From an uncultured bacterium (GTDB taxonomy: Bacteria > Patescibacteriota > Patescibacteriia > Patescibacteriales > UBA12465), in the NCBI GenBank assembly GCA_937983635.1, contig CALJZR010000077.1, positions 1 through 15,104 on the forward strand: a stretch of DNA of 15,104 nucleotides. Direction: 5' to 3'. The notes below the pieces were generated by a model. It was not told the DNA's origin, did not search any database, and worked only from the letters and a program-made list of their open reading frames with translations. The position numbers were made by a program, and so were the translations under genes. This document shows positions 1 to 7,172 of this stretch, one piece after another. Each line of letters opens with the position of its first letter. Positions within the stretch are counted from its first letter, which is position 1.

Positions 1-732
1 AGTGAAGAAAAGATTTTTAAAAAATATCAGCAAAAAAGGCAAGAGCACTGGCCTTTAGCCTACTTAATTGGTAAAAAGTCTTTTTATCGACACGAATTCT
101 TTGTCTCGCCGGCTGTTTTGATTCCCCGCCCGGAAAGCGAAATCATTGTGGAAAAAGGCCTTGAGTTTGCTCGCAAGCATGACAAAACCGACTTCTTAGA
201 TTTAGGCGCTGGTTCGGGCGCTTTGATTATCTCCTTAGCCGCCGCCTGGCGTCAGGAATCCGCTCAATCATATCGCCGCAGTAATTTCTATGCTGGGGAT
301 ATTTCTCTTGCCGCTTTAAAAGTAGCTCGTCGCAACGCTCAAGCGTCAAGGCTGGATAAAAAAATAACTTTCCGCCAGGGTAGTCTTTTTTTACCCTTTA
401 AAAAAGAATTGGCTTTACCTTCTGATAGGGCTTTATTTATTGCCGCTAATCTGCCTTATCTCACTCCGCGCGAACACCGAGCCGAAAAAAGTCTGACTCA
501 TGAACCTAGACTCGCTCTTATTGGCGGCCGCGACGGCCTCGCTCTCTACCGTCAACTTTTACAGGATTTAAAGACAAGCCTTAAAGATCGGTCTTTCACT
601 TTATTAATGGAAATAAACCCCCAACAGGCCTCAACTTTGCTTAAAAAAACAAAATCTCTCTTTCCGAAAGCAGAAATTAAAAAAGTGCCCGACCTCAGCG
701 GCCGCACACGTTTTATCCAAATGCAAAAATAA
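1..732 (+). CDS. prmC: Peptide chain release factor N5-glutamine methyltransferase PrmC/HemK, 5'-truncated
   Basis: PrmC methylates the glutamine of the GGQ motif of release factors RF1/RF2 using S-adenosylmethionine. The reading frame is open from base 1, so the gene enters from outside the window. 243 codons remain and most of the helical N-terminal release-factor-binding domain is missing. Visible motifs in partial-protein numbering are YLIGKKSFY then IPRPESE (41-47), SAM motif I DLGAGSG (67-73), the acidic end of the next strand (AGD, about 97-99), the catalytic loop NLPY (149-152), and the family pattern EPRLALIGGRDGL (about 167-179). The TTG at 118 is an internal leucine codon, not a start, because conserved PrmC sequence continues upstream of it. 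The active loop reads NLPY where classical PrmC has NPPY. The motif order and the EP..AL.GG.DGL block favour PrmC over KsgA or other NLPY methyltransferases. The stop lies one base from the stop of the convergent DUF3048 gene. Confidence 0.93.
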   Translation, partial: SEEKIFKKYQQKRQEHWPLAYLIGKKSFYRHEFFVSPAVLIPRPESEIIVEKGLEFARKHDKTDFLDLGAGSGALIISLAAAWRQESAQSYRRSNFYAGDISLAALKVARRNAQASRLDKKITFRQGSLFLPFKKELALPSDRALFIAANLPYLTPREHRAEKSLTHEPRLALIGGRDGLALYRQLLQDLKTSLKDRSFTLLMEINPQQASTLLKKTKSLFPKAEIKKVPDLSGRTRFIQMQK

Positions 733-733
733 T

Positions 734-1822
734 CTACTGCACGCTCGTATTGCTATCCGCCACTTCAATCCAGGTCGCCCCTGGATTTAATTTTATCTCT
801 TCCCCATTTTCATAATAATAGCGAGTCCGGTTGCCGACGCTCTTTCTCCATTCTCCCGGCCGACAAGCGCCATCAAGACAAATTAAAGCTTGTCCCGAAC
901 CGTTCATACTCAAACGTAGGCGACCAGCCGCATCCAAAACTTCGCTTTCCAAATAATGGACAATGATATTTTTAGCACTAATAGCCCTGTTTTCGTCCCA
1001 GCTTTCCTTGCCGTTTAAAAAACGAAGATAGTTATTAGAGCTAGCATCATAGCGCCATAAAGCTTGAAAATTTAAGCTGAAGTAAACTTTCAAGTCCGGA
1101 GAAGAAGAGACGTGCTCGCCTTCTTCTTTAAACAACCAGGCATCCGCCTTTTTCTCCACTAAGCCGCGCTTATCCAGATAGGAACTGATTTTTCCCCTGT
1201 TGCTTAAAACATTGTGCGGAGCAACGCGCGCCGAAGACTGATCCCTCCAAAAATAAGTACTATTATAAAACTCATTTAAATCATACAAAGAGGCGCTATT
1301 AATAGCCTCTAAAGCTTCAGGACTGCCGCCGCAGTGGACAAAAAGGGCGCCTAACTCTTCTGCCCAAGCGACAAAATAAGGACGAGCGCTACGAATCGGT
1401 CCAACCGCACTTAAATCCACATCAGCCGGAAAAATTGCCAAGAATCTAGTCATTCCACCTTCCACTGGAGCTTCATAGACTAAAGAAGCTTGGCTTAAGC
1501 CCGCTTGGGGTCTAGCTAAAATATCATTATCAATCACCACTGCCACCGGAAAAACATTAGTAGCGGTGGCCGCTACCGGCATTCCGTCCAGCCAGCGCGG
1601 CTGGCATTCAGGACAGACGGGGCTAGTCGAAGCTACTATCGGCACTTCTTCAATAGTTTCTACTGCTGGCTTTTTGGCAAAAAGATTTTCCAGCCAAGAC
1701 CAATTAGGAGCAAAGACAAAATAATATAAGCCCAGGGAGGAAAAAAACAATACAAAAAGGGAGAGAGCCAACAAGACTCTTCCCTTTTTAGAAAAAAAGA
1801 AATTTTTATTTTTATCCTCCAT
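734..1822 (-). CDS. DUF3048 (YerB-like) membrane-anchored envelope protein
   Basis: 362 residues from the ATG at 1822. The upstream in-frame TTG at 1831 is less likely: its only Shine-Dalgarno-like run (AAAGG) ends one base before it, but sits about 10 bases before the ATG. The order is a short charged N-terminus, one hydrophobic segment (about 16-37), a linker with a CPEC pair (70-73), the DUF3048 N-terminal domain (about 85-235, including PVAVVIDN, ARPQAGLSQASLVYEAPVEGGMTR in two parts, and GPIRSARPYF), and the C-terminal domain (about 285-355, with NIIVHY and the RYYYENG...NPGATWIEV end). The family is known from B. subtilis YerB; its biochemical role is not established. The protein is inferred to be anchored in the cytoplasmic membrane facing outwards. 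It is the last gene of the block led by the 306-residue orphan, rodA and rplY, which suggests an envelope role, but this is inference. Confidence 0.88.
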   Translation of the reverse strand: MEDKNKNFFFSKKGRVLLALSLFVLFFSSLGLYYFVFAPNWSWLENLFAKKPAVETIEEVPIVASTSPVCPECQPRWLDGMPVAATATNVFPVAVVIDNDILARPQAGLSQASLVYEAPVEGGMTRFLAIFPADVDLSAVGPIRSARPYFVAWAEELGALFVHCGGSPEALEAINSASLYDLNEFYNSTYFWRDQSSARVAPHNVLSNRGKISSYLDKRGLVEKKADAWLFKEEGEHVSSSPDLKVYFSLNFQALWRYDASSNNYLRFLNGKESWDENRAISAKNIIVHYLESEVLDAAGRLRLSMNGSGQALICLDGACRPGEWRKSVGNRTRYYYENGEEIKLNPGATWIEVADSNTSVQ

Positions 1823-1843
1823 AGCAAACAAGCCTTTAGGGTT

Positions 1844-2464
1844 TTATTTAGCCTCAGGCGCAGTCTTGGCCTCTTCCGTCGGAGCGGCCGCGGCTTCTGC
1901 GGTAACAACCGCCTCCGCCACCACCTTCTTCGGCTCTTCAACGACACAGACCACTTCGTTGCCTTCATGATGCAAAATTTCCATACCCTTGGGTAAGTGG
2001 ACATCACTTAAGCGCAATAAATCACCAAATTCATTTAAGCTGGAAATATCTACATCAATATGATCAACTAAATCGGCCGGTAAACATTCAACTGAAATTT
2101 CATCAATATTGGCAATAAAGACACCGCTCAATTCCTTAACTGCCTTGGATTCACCCACAAATTCCAAAGGAACTTCGGCGCGGACTTTTTCCTTCATATT
2201 TACCTTGTACAAATCTACATGAATAAAAGTATTTTTTAAAACATCTTTCTGAATGGCCTTGACTAATACCGGAAACTCTTGTCCATCTAAAGACAAGGAA
2301 ATCAAGTTTGATTCACCCGCTTCGGTAAATAACTTATTAAAAACATTATAGTTCAGCTTAATCTGAACGCTCTCTAAACCCCGGCCATACAAAATACCAG
2401 CTAATTGGTCTGGAGCCAATTTCTCATTTTTTGTTCTAATTTCAGCTAATAATTTTAATTCCAT
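1844..2464 (-). CDS. rplY: 50S ribosomal protein L25, Ctc (general stress) form
   Basis: 206 residues. L25 binds 5S rRNA in the large subunit; the long form adds a C-terminal TL5/Ctc beta domain. Residues 1-90 form the 5S-binding domain (begins MELKLLAEIRT; LAGILYGRG near 21-29; ending with the FIHVDLYKVN segment). Residues about 95-180 are the Ctc domain (EVPLEFVGESKAVKELSG, ISVECLPADLVDHIDVDIS, LRLSDVHLP). A low-complexity Ala/Glu/Pro tail (about 180-206) follows and is typical of long L25 proteins. The ATG is the only sensible start. A GAGAGG run lies 14 bases upstream, further than an ideal ribosome binding site. The gene lies 48 bases after rodA and 21 bases before the DUF3048 start, with no terminator seen, so co-transcription is likely. 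Confidence 0.95.
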   Translation of the reverse strand: MELKLLAEIRTKNEKLAPDQLAGILYGRGLESVQIKLNYNVFNKLFTEAGESNLISLSLDGQEFPVLVKAIQKDVLKNTFIHVDLYKVNMKEKVRAEVPLEFVGESKAVKELSGVFIANIDEISVECLPADLVDHIDVDISSLNEFGDLLRLSDVHLPKGMEILHHEGNEVVCVVEEPKKVVAEAVVTAEAAAAPTEEAKTAPEAK

Positions 2465-2512
2465 AGATACTGCTAGTGCCTCTCAGCTAAATTTTCTCTC
2501 AGCGGACGGCGA

Positions 2513-3619
2513 CTAATAATTAATTTTTGATTTGATAATAATATTTTCAATAATACCGGTAAGAATAAATAAGGAGAAGATGGAACTGCCACCATAACTG
2601 ATAAATGGCAGAGACAAACCGACCACCGGCATTATTCCGATATTCATACCAATATTAATAAACATTTGAATAAAAATCAAGCCCGCCGCACCGAGAACGA
2701 AGTAAATACTGAAATCATTAGGCAATCTTTTCACGGCCACCAAGCAACGGTTGAAAAACAAAGAGAAAAATAATAGAACCAAGCTCACCCCTAAAAACCC
2801 TAATTCTTCAGCAATAACTGCAAAAATAAAGTCATTCTGGGCTTCTGGCAAGAATTTTAGCTGCGATTGCGAACCAAAGCCGACCCCCTTGCCGTGCCAA
2901 GAACCAGAACCAACGGCGATAATTGCCTGGGAAATATTATAACCCTCAGCCAAAGAATTTTCTCCCGGGTTGAACAAAGTTAAAACTCGTTGCCGCTGAT
3001 AATCTTTAAAAAAGAAAGACCAGGCAAGAATAAAACCAAGGGCAGCGACCGCGCCAACAACAATTAAATATTTTTTGGGAAATCCCGCCAAAATAACCAT
3101 CACCAACCAAATTGCCCCCAGCATCAAAGCCGAACCAAAGTCAGGTTGCAAGAGTACTAAAAACATTAAAAAAGCGGCGCTCAAAGCAGAAACAATAAAA
3201 TGCTTCAAAGTCTTAACTTTAGTGGCTAGATCTGAAAAATAGCCGGCTAAAAAAATTAAAAGGATAATTTTGATAATTTCTACCGGCTGAATACCAAAAC
3301 CCCCAACATCAAACCAACCGCGAGTACCCCGAATACTGGAACCAAGTAATAAAACTGAAGCAAGGATTAAGGCGCCAAAACCATAGAGGTAACGGCGCAA
3401 ACTTTTTAAAAAACGATAATCAATTAAAGAAAAAACAAATAAAAGCAGCAAGCCGATAGCAATAAAAAGAATCTGCTTATAAAAGTTAAGCAGATTTAAA
3501 TTGCCCTGCCCCAGCGCCACGCTGTATATTTCCATCAAGCCGAAGGCAGATAGTAATACTACTGCGGCCAAAAGCAACCAATCAAATTCTTTTAAATAAA
3601 GTTTGAGGCGCAACCACAT
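2513..3619 (-). CDS. rodA: RodA/FtsW (SEDS) peptidoglycan glycosyltransferase, RodA type
   Basis: 368 residues, nearly all hydrophobic, with roughly ten membrane segments. SEDS proteins polymerise glycan strands from lipid II in the cytoplasmic membrane, normally with a class B PBP partner. Recognisable blocks are RGTRGWFDVGGFGIQPVE (97-114), LLQPDFGSAL (156-165), YQRQRVLTLFNP (207-218), the long extracellular loop with GYNISQAIIAVGSG and GKGVGFGSQSQLKFLPEAQ (226-261), NDFIF (262-266), and GMNIGIMPVVGLSLPFISYGGSS (324-346). Asp263 of NDFIF is at the position known to be essential in RodA. A length near 370 and the QPDFGSAL and SYGGSS signatures fit RodA; FtsW cannot be fully excluded. No PBP2 or MreBCD genes adjoin it here. 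It starts three bases after the stop of the 306-residue orphan and has no Shine-Dalgarno sequence, so it is probably translated as part of that transcript. Confidence 0.94.
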   Translation of the reverse strand: MWLRLKLYLKEFDWLLLAAVVLLSAFGLMEIYSVALGQGNLNLLNFYKQILFIAIGLLLLFVFSLIDYRFLKSLRRYLYGFGALILASVLLLGSSIRGTRGWFDVGGFGIQPVEIIKIILLIFLAGYFSDLATKVKTLKHFIVSALSAAFLMFLVLLQPDFGSALMLGAIWLVMVILAGFPKKYLIVVGAVAALGFILAWSFFFKDYQRQRVLTLFNPGENSLAEGYNISQAIIAVGSGSWHGKGVGFGSQSQLKFLPEAQNDFIFAVIAEELGFLGVSLVLLFFSLFFNRCLVAVKRLPNDFSIYFVLGAAGLIFIQMFINIGMNIGIMPVVGLSLPFISYGGSSIFSLFILTGIIENIIIKSKINY

Positions 3620-3622
3620 AAA

Positions 3623-4543
3623 TTAAGGCTGACTATCACCCCGATAAGGTAAATAAACCGAATCGTCAAGAATATTTAGGTCAATTTTTACCTCCGCTCG
3701 ACCTGCCCTTTCTCCACCAGAGGGCCAAGATAAATGAATTTCCCTGGTCTCTGAAGAAAGAAAATTATCAGCGGCCGATAAATTAACTCCCGTGGGGCTA
3801 CTCCCGTTCCATAAAACAATAGTAAAAGGGAGACGGGAAAAATGATAGGGCGTATTATTTTTCAAAGTAAAGCTAAGATTATGGAAAGGATTCTTCGCGC
3901 TATTATCAGGGGCGCTATATTTTAAATTAGAAATACTAAAATTTAAACGCGTGGCCGCATAGGTCGGCCAATCAGGAATATCATGAGCATTCAGGCGCTG
4001 CCAGGCAAAATTTGTAATTACAAATTTTACGGTGCCAGGAACCCGCTCCAACTCCTTACCCGCCACCACTAAATATTTATCTGCGCCCGGCAAAATAAAA
4101 CTATTACCACAGAGCAAATCAACGCCGGCACCGTCTCGGAGGCAATAACTAAAATTACTGACATGCTTAGGATTAGGATTTTTAATGGGAATAAAGAAAT
4201 CGTAGCGACCTTGAACCGAAAAAACATTCACCGTGCCAATTTCTAAATCTATAGGCGTGTTAGCCTCGCGATAAGCCTGCGTATCCAATTGGCTTTCCGC
4301 TAAGCTATTGCTAAGTTCCTTATCGGCGTCACGCCCGTATAAAAGATAAAAAACGTAGCTATAACTAGAATAAATCAGCATGCCCGCCGAAGCAATAATT
4401 AAAAAAATAATAATTCCTTTAAAAATACGGCGGCGATTGGAAGATAGCCACAAACCAAAATGCATCTTCCTGATGGTGACGCCACCAGAATCTTCATATT
4501 TTTTTAAATCTACCCCAGTTTTAACTCTATTCTTCTTTTCCAT
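3623..4543 (-). CDS. Uncharacterised bitopic envelope protein with two Ig-like halves
   Basis: 306 residues, family not recognised. A basic cytoplasmic N-terminus (1-40, ending SSNRRR) precedes one membrane segment (about 41-68). By the positive-inside rule the remaining 240 residues are outside. The outer part appears beta-rich and may contain two similar halves: one with FFIPIKNPNPKHVSNFSYCL (about 116-135) and a second with SFTLKNNTPYHFSRLPFTIVL near 225-245. Both follow a strand, an Asn-rich turn, then a second strand. This resembles the FxLYD or Ig-like folds often used outside the membrane. Cys134 and Cys145 could form a disulfide. It is the first gene of the block with rodA, which begins three bases after its stop, so a role coupled to wall synthesis is a reasonable guess and nothing more. 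The ATG follows an extended -10 promoter directly and has no Shine-Dalgarno sequence. Confidence 0.8.
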   Translation of the reverse strand: MEKKNRVKTGVDLKKYEDSGGVTIRKMHFGLWLSSNRRRIFKGIIIFLIIASAGMLIYSSYSYVFYLLYGRDADKELSNSLAESQLDTQAYREANTPIDLEIGTVNVFSVQGRYDFFIPIKNPNPKHVSNFSYCLRDGAGVDLLCGNSFILPGADKYLVVAGKELERVPGTVKFVITNFAWQRLNAHDIPDWPTYAATRLNFSISNLKYSAPDNSAKNPFHNLSFTLKNNTPYHFSRLPFTIVLWNGSSPTGVNLSAADNFLSSETREIHLSWPSGGERAGRAEVKIDLNILDDSVYLPYRGDSQP

Positions 4544-4548
4544 AGATA

Positions 4549-4557
4549 TGATATAAT
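4549..4557 (+). promoter_or_regulatory. Extended -10 promoter for the aldolase gene
   Basis: The plus strand reads TGATATAAT, a perfect TATAAT at 4552-4557 with an extended -10 TG at 4549-4550 and no convincing -35. It begins six bases after the orphan's start codon, so the two divergent transcripts would overlap at their 5' ends. The predicted leader to the ATG at 4609 is about 45 bases. A weaker CATAAT at 4578-4583 is an alternative. Confidence 0.5.
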
Positions 4558-4570
4558 TAAGAATAATTTG

Positions 4571-4579
4571 ATTATAGCA
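4571..4579 (-). promoter_or_regulatory. Extended -10 promoter for the orphan-rodA-rplY-DUF3048 block
   Basis: On the minus strand the sequence reads TGCTATAAT, a perfect TATAAT (4576-4571) with the extended -10 TG. No good -35 hexamer is found at 16-18 bases. The predicted transcript start near 4564 leaves a leader of about 20 bases with no Shine-Dalgarno sequence. This is a prediction by eye. Confidence 0.6.
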
Positions 4580-4608
4580 TAATAATTTAAGTTTTTAAAA
4601 CCAATACT

Positions 4609-5562
4609 ATGCCGAAATTAGCCATCCCTTTATCGGTGCCAAATAAGAAAAAAGCGACCTACGAGCGTAATTTTAAAATTGCTACCCATAACAGCGGGCG
4701 CCTCTTTCTTTTCGCTGGCGATCAGAAAGTTGAACACCTTAATACCGATTTCTATGGACCGGGAATCGCTCCGGCCGACTCTTCTCCGGAGCATCTTTTC
4801 CAAATCGCGTCAGGCCTGCCAGGAGCCGTCCTGGCGGTTCATATTGGCTTGCTGGCACGCTACGGTCATAATTATTCCCAACTACCCTTCATCCTTAAAG
4901 TAAACGGCAAGAGTCCGATCGACAACAATCCTGATGACAGCTACAGCGCCGCCTGGCTACCGCTTGATCAAATTATCCGCTTTCAAGAGCAAAGCAAGCT
5001 AAAAATCGTCGGACTCGGCTATACGGTCTATCTCGGCGGCAAACGCGAAGCGGAAATGTTGAAAGAAGCGGCTGCCACCATCCAGGCCGCCCATCAAGCT
5101 GGTCTGCTTGCGATTATCTGGATGTATCCCCGCAACTCTAAAATCAAGGACGAAGATAATATCCACCTGATTGCTGGCGGGGCTGGCGTCGCCGCTTGCC
5201 TAGGGGCTGACTTTGTTAAAGTTAAATATCCCTATAAAACTGCAAATTCCGATAAAAAAGCCGCGGCCTTCCAAGAAGTAATTAAAGCGGCTGGCAAAAC
5301 TCAGGTCATTTGCGTTGGTGGCAGCAAACAAGGAGCAGAAGAATTATTAAAACACCTTGAACGACAATTAAAAAATGGTTCGACTGGCCTGGCTATCGGC
5401 CGCAATCTCCACCAACGACCGCTAACAGAGGCGATTGCCCTAGGTAAAGCCATCAGCGCCATGCTCCACCAAGGTCAAAGCTATCAAGAGGCCTTAAAGG
5501 TTTTAAAAAGTAAAGCTACCCCCAAGAAAAAAAGCAAAAATAGAATCCTCGGATTATTCTAA
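4609..5562 (+). CDS. fbaB: Class I fructose-bisphosphate aldolase, archaeal/DhnA type (FbaB family)
   Basis: 317 residues of the COG1830 (DhnA/LsrF/archaeal class I aldolase) TIM-barrel family. The enzymes cleave fructose-1,6-bisphosphate, or a related sugar phosphate, through a Schiff base with lysine. Signatures are LFLFAGDQKVEHLN (32-45; the DQKVEH block is typical of the family), a central IIWMYPR strand (169-175), GADFVKVKYP (199-208), in which Lys204 or Lys206 lies at the Schiff-base strand, CVGGSK (235-240), and the phosphate-binding GLAIGRNLHQR (260-270). The C-terminus ends in a Lys-rich tail (302-313). Length and motifs are complete. Members of this family also act in amino-acid and autoinducer metabolism, so the exact substrate is inferred; glycolysis or gluconeogenesis is the simplest role. 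The gene appears monocistronic, between its own extended -10 promoter and a strong terminator. No Shine-Dalgarno sequence precedes the ATG. Confidence 0.87.
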   Translation: MPKLAIPLSVPNKKKATYERNFKIATHNSGRLFLFAGDQKVEHLNTDFYGPGIAPADSSPEHLFQIASGLPGAVLAVHIGLLARYGHNYSQLPFILKVNGKSPIDNNPDDSYSAAWLPLDQIIRFQEQSKLKIVGLGYTVYLGGKREAEMLKEAAATIQAAHQAGLLAIIWMYPRNSKIKDEDNIHLIAGGAGVAACLGADFVKVKYPYKTANSDKKAAAFQEVIKAAGKTQVICVGGSKQGAEELLKHLERQLKNGSTGLAIGRNLHQRPLTEAIALGKAISAMLHQGQSYQEALKVLKSKATPKKKSKNRILGLF

Positions 5563-5578
5563 AATAATTGCAGATACT

Positions 5579-5606
5579 AAAAAAGACGCTAGCTAGCGTC
5601 TTTTTT
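5579..5606. terminator. Bidirectional intrinsic terminator
   Basis: A perfect palindrome GACGCTAGCTAGCGTC (5585-5600) is flanked by six A and six T. It serves the rightward aldolase and the leftward 479-residue protein gene, whose stop lies 15 bases to the right. Confidence 0.93.
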
Positions 5607-5620
5607 ATAAACTCAATTGC

Positions 5621-7060
5621 TTATTGAATAACTTCAACTTTAATCCGATCAGCTAAACTAGGAGCGCGCTTGATAAAACTAGGAAAAAATTTAAGTTCGT
5701 AAGATTCAATTTCAGGAAAAGCGCTTAAATATTCAGAAATCTGTGTTTGATTAAGGTTAACCACCTGACGCTTGTCAATAATGTTGGCGTCCGTGCGCAA
5801 AGACATGCTGCCTTTGAAGCTAGCAGTAACGCTGCCGGTTTTAGCCTCGGTGTCAAAAGAGTCTAAACGATAATCAATATCTTTACTATCAAAAGAAGAC
5901 AACTTCTTATCATCAGGCAACAAGAAAGCTATTTTAGCCTTTACTAGATTTTCAGCTTCACTTTGAGGGAAAAGAGCTACGGCTAAATTATTTTCCGCAG
6001 AAACAGTAAATTCAGAAACTTCTTCACCCAACTTCGCCCCGACTTTAACAATGGCCGCATTTTCATCTAAAGAATAGGCCATAGCGACAGAAACATCATC
6101 TAAAGAATCTAGGGATTTTTCCGCCTTGCTGTCTAAGGTTTTTTTAATATCACTTAAAGCCTGGTCCAAATCTCTCTGTTTTACGTATTTTTTTACTTGA
6201 TGGCGATATTCAAATTTTTCCTCACTAGTAGCATAAATTTTATCTTGCAAGCCCAGCCAGAGGCCGGGAATAGTAAAACGAGTGGGGGCAATTGCCATCT
6301 CTTCTGAATTTTCATCCGCATAAACAGCGGCTTTTACAGTTCCGCCAGCCGGGATATTAACTGCCTCCTTTAAACGGAAAAGTTTATTATCAGTACTGAG
6401 CAAGCGAGTCTTAGCTACTAAGGGTTGGGCTTTATTATATTCATTATGCAGAGTCACTTCGCCACTGACTTCTTCCCCTAAAATTTCTTCACCGCTAGCT
6501 TCATACACTTTTTCCGCGCTCAAAGGCAAAACTCTAATTTCCCCTTTTAAACTACGGCTGTTAGCCGCTTCTGGCTCTTCGTTCTCACTATCTTCTGCGA
6601 TAATCTTAAAAGTCATTGTATCAGCTACCGCTTCGGCACTAGGGCGTAAAGAAATCGTTAAGCTCGGCAAAAAGAAATAGGCAACCACTAAAAATAATAA
6701 GACTGTTAGCCCCACAAACTGCAAGGCGATGCGGCGATAAAGATTTAAAGATTTTCTTTGAGGAATGTTGTTTTTAGTCGCAACCGTATTAAAGTCAGCT
6801 TTCTCAACTTTTTTATCCTTAATTTCGGCTACTAGGTCAGAAAAGAATTTTTTTTGTACATCCATTTCCTCCCGACTAGTAGCATCATCCTCTGGCAGTT
6901 CGGGGCTAGGCTGTCGAAAAAACACCTCCTCATCATCAGCAATGACATCAATAGTAATGGGTTTTACCTGGGGTAAAACTTTTTCTTTTTTAACTACGCG
7001 TTTAGGGCGCGCTTTGCGAACAGCCGTTTTCTTTTCGGCTTCTTTTTTTATTTTTGGCAT
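5621..7060 (-). CDS. Bitopic membrane protein resembling Patescibacteria baseplate-J-like proteins
   Basis: 479 residues from the ATG at 7060. A TTG at 7081 extends the frame by seven codons, but a clear GGAGG (7071-7075) lies ten bases before the ATG and would be inside that extension, so the ATG is preferred. The cytoplasmic N-terminus (1-110) starts strongly basic (Lys/Arg-rich, 1-33) and becomes acidic (about 42-85). One membrane segment follows (about 111-132). The outer region of about 345 residues contains a segment around 198-249 (GEVTLHNEYNKAQPLVAKTR, LFRLKEAVNIPAGGTVKA) that I recognise from Patescibacteria proteins often annotated as baseplate J/gp47-like. This label is weak and does not imply a phage origin: no other phage gene is present. 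The function is unknown; an envelope-spanning structural or adhesive role is conceivable. It has its own strong promoter and a leader hairpin. Confidence 0.82.
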   Translation of the reverse strand: MPKIKKEAEKKTAVRKARPKRVVKKEKVLPQVKPITIDVIADDEEVFFRQPSPELPEDDATSREEMDVQKKFFSDLVAEIKDKKVEKADFNTVATKNNIPQRKSLNLYRRIALQFVGLTVLLFLVVAYFFLPSLTISLRPSAEAVADTMTFKIIAEDSENEEPEAANSRSLKGEIRVLPLSAEKVYEASGEEILGEEVSGEVTLHNEYNKAQPLVAKTRLLSTDNKLFRLKEAVNIPAGGTVKAAVYADENSEEMAIAPTRFTIPGLWLGLQDKIYATSEEKFEYRHQVKKYVKQRDLDQALSDIKKTLDSKAEKSLDSLDDVSVAMAYSLDENAAIVKVGAKLGEEVSEFTVSAENNLAVALFPQSEAENLVKAKIAFLLPDDKKLSSFDSKDIDYRLDSFDTEAKTGSVTASFKGSMSLRTDANIIDKRQVVNLNQTQISEYLSAFPEIESYELKFFPSFIKRAPSLADRIKVEVIQ

Positions 7061-7070
7061 AAGCTTGTTT

Positions 7071-7075
7071 CCTCC
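7071..7075 (-). promoter_or_regulatory. Shine-Dalgarno site that decides the start of the 479-residue protein
   Basis: GGAGG on the minus strand, ten bases before the ATG at 7060. It is the only canonical Shine-Dalgarno sequence before any gene in the window. Confidence 0.75.
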
Positions 7076-7104
7076 GGACAAGCCGGTTATATGAAGAATA
7101 AGGT

Positions 7105-7122
7105 CATCGCTCGCAAGCGATG
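7105..7122 (-). other. Leader hairpin in the 5' UTR of the 479-residue protein gene
   Basis: A perfect 7-bp stem (CATCGCT paired with AGCGATG) closes a four-base loop. It starts about seven bases after the predicted transcript start and ends about 30 bases before the Shine-Dalgarno site. The minus strand has no T run after it, so it is not a terminator for dnaE. It could stabilise the mRNA 5' end or regulate translation. Confidence 0.55.
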
Positions 7123-7135
7123 TTCTGATTTTTCT

Positions 7136-7164
7136 ATTATATCAAATTTTTAGCAAGCTAACAA
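7136..7164 (-). promoter_or_regulatory. Sigma70-type promoter for the 479-residue protein gene
   Basis: Minus strand TTGTTA (7164-7159), a 17-base spacer, then TATAAT (7141-7136) with an extended -10 TG at 7144-7143. The -35 box lies just after the dnaE stop (7173). The predicted start near 7129 gives a leader of about 69 bases. Confidence 0.7.
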
Positions 7165-7172
7165 TTATGCTT

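Noticed and set aside
1660..2007. Arg-rich 115-residue minus-strand frame
   Set aside because: It is a shadow frame across the end of rplY and the start of the DUF3048 gene; its Arg-rich composition comes from Ala/Glu codons read out of frame.
5621..7060. Phage or contractile-injection module suggested by baseplate-J-like similarity
   Set aside because: There is no tail, sheath, spike or portal gene nearby, the protein has a membrane anchor, and its neighbours are housekeeping genes.
6765..7094. Plus-strand 109-residue frame antisense to the 479-residue gene
   Set aside because: Its Ser/Phe-rich composition is that expected from the reverse complement of a Lys/Glu-rich N-terminus; there is no promoter or ribosome binding site.
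7105..7122. Hairpin as a dnaE terminator
   Set aside because: The minus strand after the stem lacks a T run, and a promoter lies between it and the dnaE stop.
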